DNA of 38,449 bases, taken from NCBI RefSeq assembly GCF_013697775.1, contig NZ_JACCWG010000003.1:1-38449 (forward strand), given 5' to 3'. This stretch comes from Ramlibacter sp. GTDB taxonomy: Bacteria > Pseudomonadota > Gammaproteobacteria > Burkholderiales > Burkholderiaceae_C. Made by a program: the position numbers and the translations under genes. Shown piece by piece: positions 30,459 to 38,449 of this stretch (within the stretch, counting starts at the first letter, position 1; every line of letters starts with the position of its first letter). The notes under the pieces were generated by a model. The model ran no database searches and was not told where the DNA came from. It worked only from the letters and a program-made list of their open reading frames with translations.

Positions 30459-31757
30459 TCATTCCTTGTCCGCGTCGCGTTGCGCATCATGCGCGCGCAG
30501 CGCCGCGAGCTTCTCCGCGATCTTGATCTCCAGCCCGCGCGGCACCGGCCGGTACCAGTTCTGCCGCCCCATGCCCTCGGGCAGGTAGGCCTCGCCGGCG
30601 GCGTAGCCACCGGGCTCGTCGTGCGCGTAGCGGTAGCCCTTGCCGTACTCCAGGTCCTTCATCAGCCGCGTGGGCGCATTGCGAAGGTGCATGGGCACCG
30701 GGCGGGTGCCGTCCTTGCGCACGAAGGCGCGCACCTCGTTGTAGGCGGCGTAGACGGCATTGGACTTCGGCGCAATGGCCAGGTAGACCACGCATTCGGC
30801 CAGCGCCAGCTCGCCCTCGGGCGTGCCCAGGCGCTCGTAGGTTTCGGCCGCGTCCAGTGCCAGGCGCAGCGCGCGCGGGTCCGCCAGGCCGATGTCTTCG
30901 GACGCCATGCGCACCATGCGGCGCGCCATGTAGCGCGGATCGGCGCCGCCGTCGAGCATGCGCACCAGCCAGTACAGCGCGGCGTCCGGGTCGGAGCCGC
31001 GCACCGATTTGTGCAGCGCGCTGATGGTGTCGTAGAACTGCTCGCCGCCCTTGTCGTAGCGGCGCATGCGCTCGCCCAGCACCTTGAGCAGCCAGTCGTC
31101 GGTGATCTGCGCGCGCTGCTCCTTGGTGGCGGCGACCGCCAGCGTCTCCAGCGTGTTGAGCAGCCGGCGCGCATCGCCGTCGGCATAGGCGATCAGGCGG
31201 TCGAGCGCGGACTTCTCCAGCGGCGGCACGGCATCGATCGCCTGCGCCCGCGCCACGATCTGCTGCAGGTCGGCTTCGCCCAGCGGCTGCAGCACATACA
31301 CCGCGGCACGCGACAGCAGCGCCGAATTGACTTCGAACGAGGGGTTCTCGGTGGTCGCGCCGATGAAGGTGAACAGGCCCGACTCCACGTGCGCCAGGAA
31401 GGCGTCCTGCTGCCCCTTGTTAAAGCGGTGCACCTCGTCGACGAAGACGATGGTGCGCCGGCCGTGCGCCTGCGCGATCAACGCCTGCTCCACCGCCTCG
31501 CGGATGTCCTTCACGCCGCCCAGGACGGCGCTGATGGCGATGAACTGCGCGTCGAAGGCATTGGCCATCAACCGCGCGATGGTGGTCTTGCCGGTACCGG
31601 GCGGGCCCCACAAGATGCAGCTGTGCGGCTGGCCGGACTCGAAGGCGATGCGCAGCGGCATGCCCTCGCCCAGCAGCTGCTGCTGGCCTGTCACCTCGCC
31701 GAGGGTCTTGGGCCGCAGGCGCTCGGCCAGCGGGGGAAGGACCGCCGTCTTGCTCAT
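30459..31757 (-). CDS. rarA: Replication-associated recombination protein A (AAA ATPase)
   Basis: RLRPKTLGEVTGQQQLLG, LWGPPGTGKTTIARLMA, VFVDEVHRFNKGQQDAFLAHVESG. Confidence 0.95.
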   Translation of the reverse strand: MSKTAVLPPLAERLRPKTLGEVTGQQQLLGEGMPLRIAFESGQPHSCILWGPPGTGKTTIARLMANAFDAQFIAISAVLGGVKDIREAVEQALIAQAHGRRTIVFVDEVHRFNKGQQDAFLAHVESGLFTFIGATTENPSFEVNSALLSRAAVYVLQPLGEADLQQIVARAQAIDAVPPLEKSALDRLIAYADGDARRLLNTLETLAVAATKEQRAQITDDWLLKVLGERMRRYDKGGEQFYDTISALHKSVRGSDPDAALYWLVRMLDGGADPRYMARRMVRMASEDIGLADPRALRLALDAAETYERLGTPEGELALAECVVYLAIAPKSNAVYAAYNEVRAFVRKDGTRPVPMHLRNAPTRLMKDLEYGKGYRYAHDEPGGYAAGEAYLPEGMGRQNWYRPVPRGLEIKIAEKLAALRAHDAQRDADKE

Positions 31758-31803
31758 CGCCGCAGTGTAGCGGCGGCGGGCGCGCAACCTGGGCGCAGCG
31801 TGC

Positions 31804-32436
31804 CTATTGCTTCACCAGGTCGGCGCTGCTGGGTGCCTTGAAGCTGAAGGTTTCGGCCGGGATCTGCGCATTGAGCTGCATGGACGTGAAGGTCAGCACC
31901 GAGCGCTGGCCGAAGCCGTCGAGGATCTCCAGCGCCGCGAGGTCGTTGCCGCGGAATCCCGCCTTCATGCTGCGCAGCTGGCCTTCCTTGGCCTTGGGCG
32001 TGGCCTGCACCCATTGCAGGCCGTCCTTCTCGGGCAGCGACTGCAGCTCGAAGTCGCGCCGCAGCGTCTCGAGATCGGGCGAGGACGCCAGCAGCGCCGC
32101 CGGCGTGGAACCCAGCACCTTGGACTGCGTGCGCTGGGTGACCTGGTTCAGATCGACGTCGTGCAGCCAGAGGTTCTTGCCGTCGGCCACGATGGTCTGC
32201 TCGAACGGCTTCTTGTAGGCGAAGCGAAAGCGGTCCGGCCGCGCGAACTCGAACGTGCCCGACGATGTCTTGGTGCGCACCTGCCCATCCTTGGCCGGCC
32301 CGGTCACCACCTGGGTGAAGTCGGCGCGGCCGCTCTTGGCGGTGCGGATGAAGTTTTCCAGGCTGGACAGGCCGTCGGCCCAGGCGCCGGACACGCCCAT
32401 GGCGGCCAGGGCCACCGCTGCAATCGTCTTTTTCAT
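31804..32436 (-). CDS. lolA: Outer-membrane lipoprotein carrier protein
   Basis: Signal peptide MKKTIAAVALAAMGVSGAWA; SGTFEFARPDRFRFAYKKPFEQTIVADGKNLWLHDVDLNQVTQR. Confidence 0.92.
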   Translation of the reverse strand: MKKTIAAVALAAMGVSGAWADGLSSLENFIRTAKSGRADFTQVVTGPAKDGQVRTKTSSGTFEFARPDRFRFAYKKPFEQTIVADGKNLWLHDVDLNQVTQRTQSKVLGSTPAALLASSPDLETLRRDFELQSLPEKDGLQWVQATPKAKEGQLRSMKAGFRGNDLAALEILDGFGQRSVLTFTSMQLNAQIPAETFSFKAPSSADLVKQ

Positions 32437-32498
32437 GAGCCTCATTGTCCGTTCGGTCGCGCTCGCGCGGCGAAGTTCGTTACCGAACGTTATCGGAT

Positions 32499-32567
32499 CA
32501 CTGGAAAAAAGCTTCGCTTTTTTCCAGTGGCTGATCAGTGCGGGAGGCCCGGCAAAGCCGGCTCCTC
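32499..32567 (+). repeat. Composite two-hairpin repeat, copy A
   Basis: CACTGGAAAAAAGC-TTC-GCTTTTTTCCAGTG (32499-32529) then GAGGCCCGGCAAAGCCGGCTCCTC (32544-32567). Confidence 0.85.
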
Positions 32568-32680
32568 TCGCAAGAGGGACCGCGCTACGCGTTGCTTCAC
32601 GCGATCCATAAAGGAACGACGCGGCGACCACAGCCTCATGAACCAGGCGGAATGAAATGCAGCATGGTTCCACTTGGGGC

Positions 32681-32753
32681 GAGGAGCCGGCTTTGCCGGG
32701 CCTCGTCCCACATTTCACACAACTTGGAAAATCGCGCAGCGATTTTCCAAGTT
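32681..32753 (-). repeat. Composite two-hairpin repeat, copy B (inverted)
   Basis: GAGGAGCCGGCTTTGCCGGGCCTC (32681-32704, exact reverse complement of 32544-32567) and AACTTGGAAAATCGC-GCA-GCGATTTTCCAAGTT (32721-32753). Confidence 0.85.
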
Positions 32754-35076
32754 ACTCGCTGCGGCCGGGAGCGAGGATTTCCCGCTGTCCGCGCGCGTTC
32801 ATGGCGCTGACCATTCCGGCCTTCTCCATCGCTTCGAGCAGGTTGGCCGCCTTGTTGTAGCCGATCGACAGGTGCCGCTGCACCAGCGAGATGCTGGCCT
32901 TGTTGTTCTTCAGCACGATTTCCACGGCGCGGTCGTACATCGGGTCGCCTTCGCCGCCGCCCTCCCCTGCGCCGCCACCAGGCGCGCCATCGTCGCCATC
33001 GACGGTGCCGCCTTCCAGCACGCCCTCGATGTAGTTGGGCGCGCCGCCCTGCTGCTTGAGGTAGCCCACGACACGGTGCACTTCCTCGTCGCTGACGAAC
33101 GCGCCGTGCACGCGCACCGGATAACCGGTGCCGCTGGGCATGTAGAGCATGTCGCCCATGCCGAGCAGTGCTTCGGCGCCCATCTGGTCGAGGATGGTGC
33201 GGCTGTCGATCTTGCTGGACACCTGGAACGCAATGCGCGTGGGAATGTTCGCCTTGATCAGGCCGGTGATCACGTCCACGCTGGGCCGCTGCGTCGCCAG
33301 CACCAGGTGGATGCCGGCGGCGCGTGCCTTCTGCGCCAGCCGCGCGATCAGCTCCTCGATCTTCTTTCCGACCACCATCATCAGGTCGGCCAGCTCGTCG
33401 ATGACCACCACGATGTAGGGCAGCTTCTCCAGCGGCTCGGGCGCGTCGGGCGTGAGCGAGAACGGGTTGTAGAGGAACTCGCCCCGCCCCTTGGCCTCGT
33501 CGATCTTGACGTTGTAGCCGGCCAGGTTGCGCACGCCCAGCTTGCTCATCAGCTTGTAGCGCCGCTCCATCTCCATCACGCACCAGTTCAGGCCGTTGGC
33601 CGCCTGGCGCATGTCGGTCACCACCGGCGCCAGCAGGTGCGGAATGCCCTCGTAGACCGACATCTCCAGCATCTTCGGATCGATCATCAGCAGGCGCACG
33701 TCGCGCGCCTCGGCCTTGTACAGCAGGCTCAGGATCATCGCGTTGATGCCGACCGACTTGCCCGAGCCGGTGGTGCCGGCCACCAGCACGTGCGGCATCT
33801 TTGCCAGGTCCGCCACCACGGGGTTGCCGACGATGTCCTTGCCCAGGCCGATGGTCAGCAGCGACTTGGCCTCGTTGTAGGCCTGCGAACCGAGGATCTC
33901 CGACAGGCGGATCGACTGCCGCTTGGCGTTGGGCAGTTCCAGCGCCATGAAGTTCTTGCCCGGAATGGTTTCGATCACGCGGATCGACACCAGGCTCAGG
34001 CTGCGCGCCAGGTCCCTGGCCAGGTTGACGACCTGCGAGCCCTTCACGCCCGTGGCCGGCTCGATCTCGTAGCGGGTGATCACAGGCCCCGGCGCGGCGG
34101 CGACCACGCGCACCTCCACGCCGAAATCCTTGAGCTTCTTCTCGATCAGCCGCGAGGTCATCTCCAGCGTCTCGGACGACACGGTTTCCTGCCGACCCAT
34201 GGAACCGTCCAGCAGGTCCACCTGCGGCAGCTTGCTGTCGGGCAGCTCCACGAAGAGCGGCTTTTGCCGCTCCTTGGCCACGCGGGGGCTCTTGGGGACG
34301 TCCATCACCTCGGGCTCGATCATCACCGGCAGCGGCGGCATCTCCTCGGCTTCCTCGCGCTCTTCCAGCACGGTCTCCTCGCGCTCGCGCGCCGCCTGCT
34401 GGCCCAGGGCCACGTCTTCGGCGATCTCGCGCTTCTCGCGCCGCGCGACGACGAAGCCTTCGAGGGCGCCGCCCAGGCGTTCGGCCACATGGCTCCAGGA
34501 AAATCGGAACACCACCGCGGCAGCGAGCACCAGCAAGGTGATGGCAACCAAGCCGGAGCCGGTGAAGCCCAGCCACTTCACCGCGGCCGGCCCGACGAAC
34601 TCGCCCAAGGCGCCGCCGGCATGGTCGGGCAGGCGCGCCTCCAGGCGGTACAGGCGCGACCACTCCAGTGCGGTGCTCGCCGCCAGCAGCACGGCCAGCG
34701 CCGCCCAGAACGCAAGGCGGCCACGCAGCAGGCCACCCACCGCCCGCGGCTCGCCGCGCAGCCAGCGCGCCAGCACTTCCATCCAGGAACGCAGCCCCGC
34801 CGCGAAGCACCACCACACCGAGTAGCCCAGCAGGAAATAGCTGCCGTCGGAAATCCAGGCGCCCAGGCGGCCGCCCCAGTTGCGCAACGGTGCGCCGATA
34901 CCGGAGGTCGAGAACGCGGGGTCCTGCGGCGAATAGCTCAGCATGGCGAGCAGCCAGAACACCATGGCGGCCAGGCCGGCCACCAAGGCGAGTTCGTGCA
35001 GGAAACGGACCGTGCCGGCGCGGGGGCCTGGCAAAGCGGGAGCGGGTTGTGTGAGCGTGTGCAGCAAATACGTCAT
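32752..35076 (-). CDS. ftsK: DNA translocase FtsK
   Basis: 4TM N-terminus; [27 protein letters not shown]-terminal gamma winged helix [38 protein letters not shown]. Confidence 0.95.
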   Translation of the reverse strand: MTYLLHTLTQPAPALPGPRAGTVRFLHELALVAGLAAMVFWLLAMLSYSPQDPAFSTSGIGAPLRNWGGRLGAWISDGSYFLLGYSVWWCFAAGLRSWMEVLARWLRGEPRAVGGLLRGRLAFWAALAVLLAASTALEWSRLYRLEARLPDHAGGALGEFVGPAAVKWLGFTGSGLVAITLLVLAAAVVFRFSWSHVAERLGGALEGFVVARREKREIAEDVALGQQAAREREETVLEEREEAEEMPPLPVMIEPEVMDVPKSPRVAKERQKPLFVELPDSKLPQVDLLDGSMGRQETVSSETLEMTSRLIEKKLKDFGVEVRVVAAAPGPVITRYEIEPATGVKGSQVVNLARDLARSLSLVSIRVIETIPGKNFMALELPNAKRQSIRLSEILGSQAYNEAKSLLTIGLGKDIVGNPVVADLAKMPHVLVAGTTGSGKSVGINAMILSLLYKAEARDVRLLMIDPKMLEMSVYEGIPHLLAPVVTDMRQAANGLNWCVMEMERRYKLMSKLGVRNLAGYNVKIDEAKGRGEFLYNPFSLTPDAPEPLEKLPYIVVVIDELADLMMVVGKKIEELIARLAQKARAAGIHLVLATQRPSVDVITGLIKANIPTRIAFQVSSKIDSRTILDQMGAEALLGMGDMLYMPSGTGYPVRVHGAFVSDEEVHRVVGYLKQQGGAPNYIEGVLEGGTVDGDDGAPGGGAGEGGGEGDPMYDRAVEIVLKNNKASISLVQRHLSIGYNKAANLLEAMEKAGMVSAMNARGQREILAPGRSE

Positions 35077-35134
35077 TGCGCCGGCAAGCTTAGCGCAAGG
35101 GCCGCGAGCAGCGCAGCAGTTACACGGCGCCGGC

Positions 35135-35809
35135 TCAACCCAGCGTGGTCAGCCGGTCCTTCACCAGCATCGAGCCGTCCTCGCGGGTCTCGATGAAGCC
35201 GCGGTCTTCCAGGTCTTTCATGACGCGGCTGACCATCTCGCGCGACGCACCCACCATCTTGGCGATGTCCTGGCGCGAGATGCGGTCGCGGATCGTCAAC
35301 TGGCCTTCGCGGTCGGGCTGCGCGAACTCCAGCAGCGCACGCGCAACGCGGCCGTAGACGTCCATCAGCGCCAGCGATTCGATCTTGCGGTCTGCCTGGC
35401 GCAGGCGCTGCACCAGGCCCTTCATGATGGCGTAGGCCATCGAGCTGTTCTCGGGCAGGCAGCGCGCGAACTCGGCGCGGCCCAAGGTCAGCATGTCGGT
35501 CTGCACCTCGGCGCGGCAGGTGGCCGAGTGCGGCTCGTTGTCGATCAGGCTCATCTCGCCGATGTAATCGCCCGGCTGCAGCGTTGCCAGGATCACTTCA
35601 CGGCCGCGCTTGTCGGAGGTGACGACACGCACCCGGCCGGTGAGGATGATGAACAGGGTGTTGGACTTTTCGCCCTGCTCGACGATGACCTCGCCCCGTT
35701 TGCAGCGGCGCTTGATCACCGCATCGGCCACCGCTTCCGCCTGTGCCGCGGTCAGCAGCGCGAACAGCGGCACGCGGCGGATCAGTTCGAGGTTTGACAG
35801 CATCGACAT
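35135..35809 (-). CDS. Crp/Fnr-family transcriptional regulator
   Basis: cNMP-like domain [18 protein letters not shown]...[55 protein letters not shown]. Confidence 0.92.
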   Translation of the reverse strand: MSMLSNLELIRRVPLFALLTAAQAEAVADAVIKRRCKRGEVIVEQGEKSNTLFIILTGRVRVVTSDKRGREVILATLQPGDYIGEMSLIDNEPHSATCRAEVQTDMLTLGRAEFARCLPENSSMAYAIMKGLVQRLRQADRKIESLALMDVYGRVARALLEFAQPDREGQLTIRDRISRQDIAKMVGASREMVSRVMKDLEDRGFIETREDGSMLVKDRLTTLG

Positions 35810-35928
35810 CGTCTTTGGATCCCTTCAACAACGGGGCTCATTCGAAGCAGCCCGGCCGCCTTTGCAATGCGTTCTTACAATCGCCTCGATTGACAGGCCG
35901 CAATGGACCGGGCGCTCGGTGCGATTGA

Positions 35929-36948
<1,020 letters not shown>

Positions 36949-36971
36949 AGCAGCCTATAATCCAGGGCTTT

Positions 36972-37094
36972 GCTGAATTCCTGCTTCGGACATTCAGCCG
37001 GATTACCGCCCCCGTCAGGGCGAGGTGAGCCCAGCATTCGGAGCAAACACAAGCGTTTGCGGTGAGTGCCGGGCGTTTAGGAGAGTGCTGAATG
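36972..37094 (+). promoter_or_regulatory. Candidate structured rpmB leader with alternative pairings
   Basis: GCTGAAT (36972-36978) and GCTGAATG (37087-37094, includes ATG) both complementary to CATTCAGC (36991-36998). Confidence 0.3.
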
Positions 37095-37325
37095 GCACGC
37101 GTCTGCGAAGTCACGGGCAAGGGCCCGATGGTCGGGAACAACGTTTCCCACGCCAACAACAAAACCAAGCGCCGGTTCCTGCCGAACCTGCAATACCGCC
37201 GCTTCTGGGTCGAGACCGAAAACCGCTGGGTGCGCCTGCGTGTTTCAAGCGCCGCGCTGCGGCTGATCGACAAGAAGGGCATCGACACCGTGCTGGCCGA
37301 CATGCGCGCCCGCGGCCAAGCCTAA
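37092..37325 (+). CDS. rpmB: 50S ribosomal protein L28
   Basis: [41 protein letters not shown]. Confidence 0.97.
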   Translation: MARVCEVTGKGPMVGNNVSHANNKTKRRFLPNLQYRRFWVETENRWVRLRVSSAALRLIDKKGIDTVLADMRARGQA

Positions 37326-37346
37326 CCCCCCTGAAGGAACACGATC

Positions 37347-37517
37347 ATGGCAAGCAAAGGCGGACGCGAGAAGATCAAGCTGGAGTCCACGGCGGGCACC
37401 GGGCACTTCTACACCACGAGCAAGAACAAGAAGACGATGCCTGAAAAGATGTCGATCATGAAGTTCGACCCCAAGGCACGCAAGCACGTGGAATACAAGG
37501 AAATGAAGCTGAAGTAA
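37347..37517 (+). CDS. rpmG: 50S ribosomal protein L33
   Basis: [56 protein letters not shown]; absent from supplied ORF list but in frame. Confidence 0.97.
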   Translation: MASKGGREKIKLESTAGTGHFYTTSKNKKTMPEKMSIMKFDPKARKHVEYKEMKLK

Positions 37518-37530
37518 TCAGCTGCATTCA

Positions 37531-37569
37531 CCAAAGAAAAAGCCCCGCAATGCGGGGCTTTTTCTTTGG
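37531..37569. terminator. Bidirectional rho-independent terminator between rpmG and desaturase
   Basis: CCAAAGAAAAAGCCCCGCA-A-TGCGGGGCTTTTTCTTTGG, 19-bp perfect arms, T/A tracts on both sides, convergent genes. Confidence 0.95.
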
Positions 37570-37580
37570 TCCGACCAGGC

Positions 37581-38449
37581 TTAGGCGTGCGCGGACCTGA
37601 GCTTCAGCGAGAACTGCCGCAGGGCCTCGATCCCGCTTTCTTCGGCGCGGCGGCACCAGGCCTGCAGGTCGGCGGCGAGCTGCTCGCGCGACTGCGAGGT
37701 GTTGAGCCACATCTGGCGCAGCTCTTCGCGCATGGTGACCATCTTGTCGAGCGCCGGATGGGCAGCGCGCGCCTGGGCAAGCTGCGTGCGCGCAGCGGCG
37801 GGCACGCGGTCCTCGTCGCGGTGCAGCCAACGCTTGGCCGACTTGAGCATCGAGAGATCCTGGCCATGCGCCTTGAGCGCCGCGATTTCGGCCGTGCAGG
37901 CACGGCGCATCTCGCGGCCGTAGCCCGCCATCACCTCGTAGCGGTTGGCGATCAGCGCCTCCAGCGTCTTCTCGTCGGCCACCGGCTTGATGGCCCCCAG
38001 GCGCAGCTTGGGCGGCACCTTCTTGACCGTGGCCCAGCCCAGCGTCTCGAACACGCGGATGTAGAACCAGCCGATGTCGAACTCGTAGCGCTTCACCGAG
38101 AACTTGGCAGCGGTCGGGTAGGTGTGGTGGTTGTTGTGCAGCTCTTCGCCGCCGATGATGATGCCCCAGGGCGAGATGTTGGTGCTGGCATCCGGCGCCT
38201 CGAAGTTGCGGTAGCCCCAGTAGTGGCCGATGCCGTTGATGATGCCCGTGGCCATCACCGGAATCCATGCCATCTGCACGGCCCAGACAGCCAGGCCGAT
38301 CGCGCCGAACAGGCTCACGTTCAGGATCAGCATCAGGCCCACGCCCTGCCACGAAAAACGTGTGTAAAGGTTGCGCTCGATCCAGTCGTCGGGCGTGCCT
38401 GCACCGTACTTGACCATGGTTTCCGCGTTGCGCGACTCGGCGCGGTACA
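37581..38449 (-). CDS. Acyl-CoA / fatty acid desaturase (5' end beyond window)
   Basis: GHYWGYRNFEAPDASTNISPWGIIIGGEELHNNHHTYPTAAKFS; HNNHH histidine box; frame stays open to the window edge. Confidence 0.88.
   Translation of the reverse strand, partial: YRAESRNAETMVKYGAGTPDDWIERNLYTRFSWQGVGLMLILNVSLFGAIGLAVWAVQMAWIPVMATGIINGIGHYWGYRNFEAPDASTNISPWGIIIGGEELHNNHHTYPTAAKFSVKRYEFDIGWFYIRVFETLGWATVKKVPPKLRLGAIKPVADEKTLEALIANRYEVMAGYGREMRRACTAEIAALKAHGQDLSMLKSAKRWLHRDEDRVPAAARTQLAQARAAHPALDKMVTMREELRQMWLNTSQSREQLAADLQAWCRRAEESGIEALRQFSLKLRSAHA

Noticed and set aside
32640-32670. GAACCA...TGGTTC short inverted repeat between the two composite repeats
   Set aside because: Only 6 bp with a long loop; likely incidental.
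31804-32718. N-terminally extended lolA ORF (304 aa)
   Set aside because: Extension is translation of the repeat elements; signal peptide MKKTIAAVALAAMG marks the true start at about 32436 (or 32445).
32674-35196. 840-aa plus-strand ORF opposite ftsK
   Set aside because: Shadow ORF rich in HQLV repeats; ftsK on the minus strand is unambiguous.

Overview
High-GC beta-proteobacterial chromosomal segment, most likely Burkholderiales/Comamonadaceae from gene content and order (an inference, not searched). It is mostly core and metabolic genes: ubiE/DUF971/HIT; a large DUF3683-type FAD + Fe-S oxidoreductase; a ugpBAEC-ugpQ glycerol-3-phosphate uptake operon; a DUF3501 / Fe-S / rubrerythrin triad; a VOC / FAD-monooxygenase / DUF2783 operon; valS; a divergent 2-hydroxyacid-dehydrogenase-like gene; galU; tusA-nudix-cysM; tRNA-Leu(CAA); an epimerase; an AscD-like ferredoxin reductase; a His-rich secreted protein; a Bug/TctC SBP; livHMGF; rarA-lolA-ftsK; a Crp/Fnr regulator; trxB; rpmB-rpmG; and an acyl-CoA desaturase (partial). 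I saw no phage, transposase, CRISPR array or obvious defence island. The most interesting signals are small nucleotide structures: (i) a palindromic element inserted in frame in the DUF3683 oxidoreductase; (ii) a two-hairpin composite repeat present as two inverted copies between lolA and ftsK, one copy containing the ftsK stop codon; (iii) a perfect 33-bp palindrome inside valS; (iv) a possible mutually exclusive RNA-pairing switch in the rpmB leader that reaches the start codon; (v) tandem TTAC-N6-GTAA dyads upstream of the VOC/monooxygenase operon. All family names are from motif recognition without database searches.
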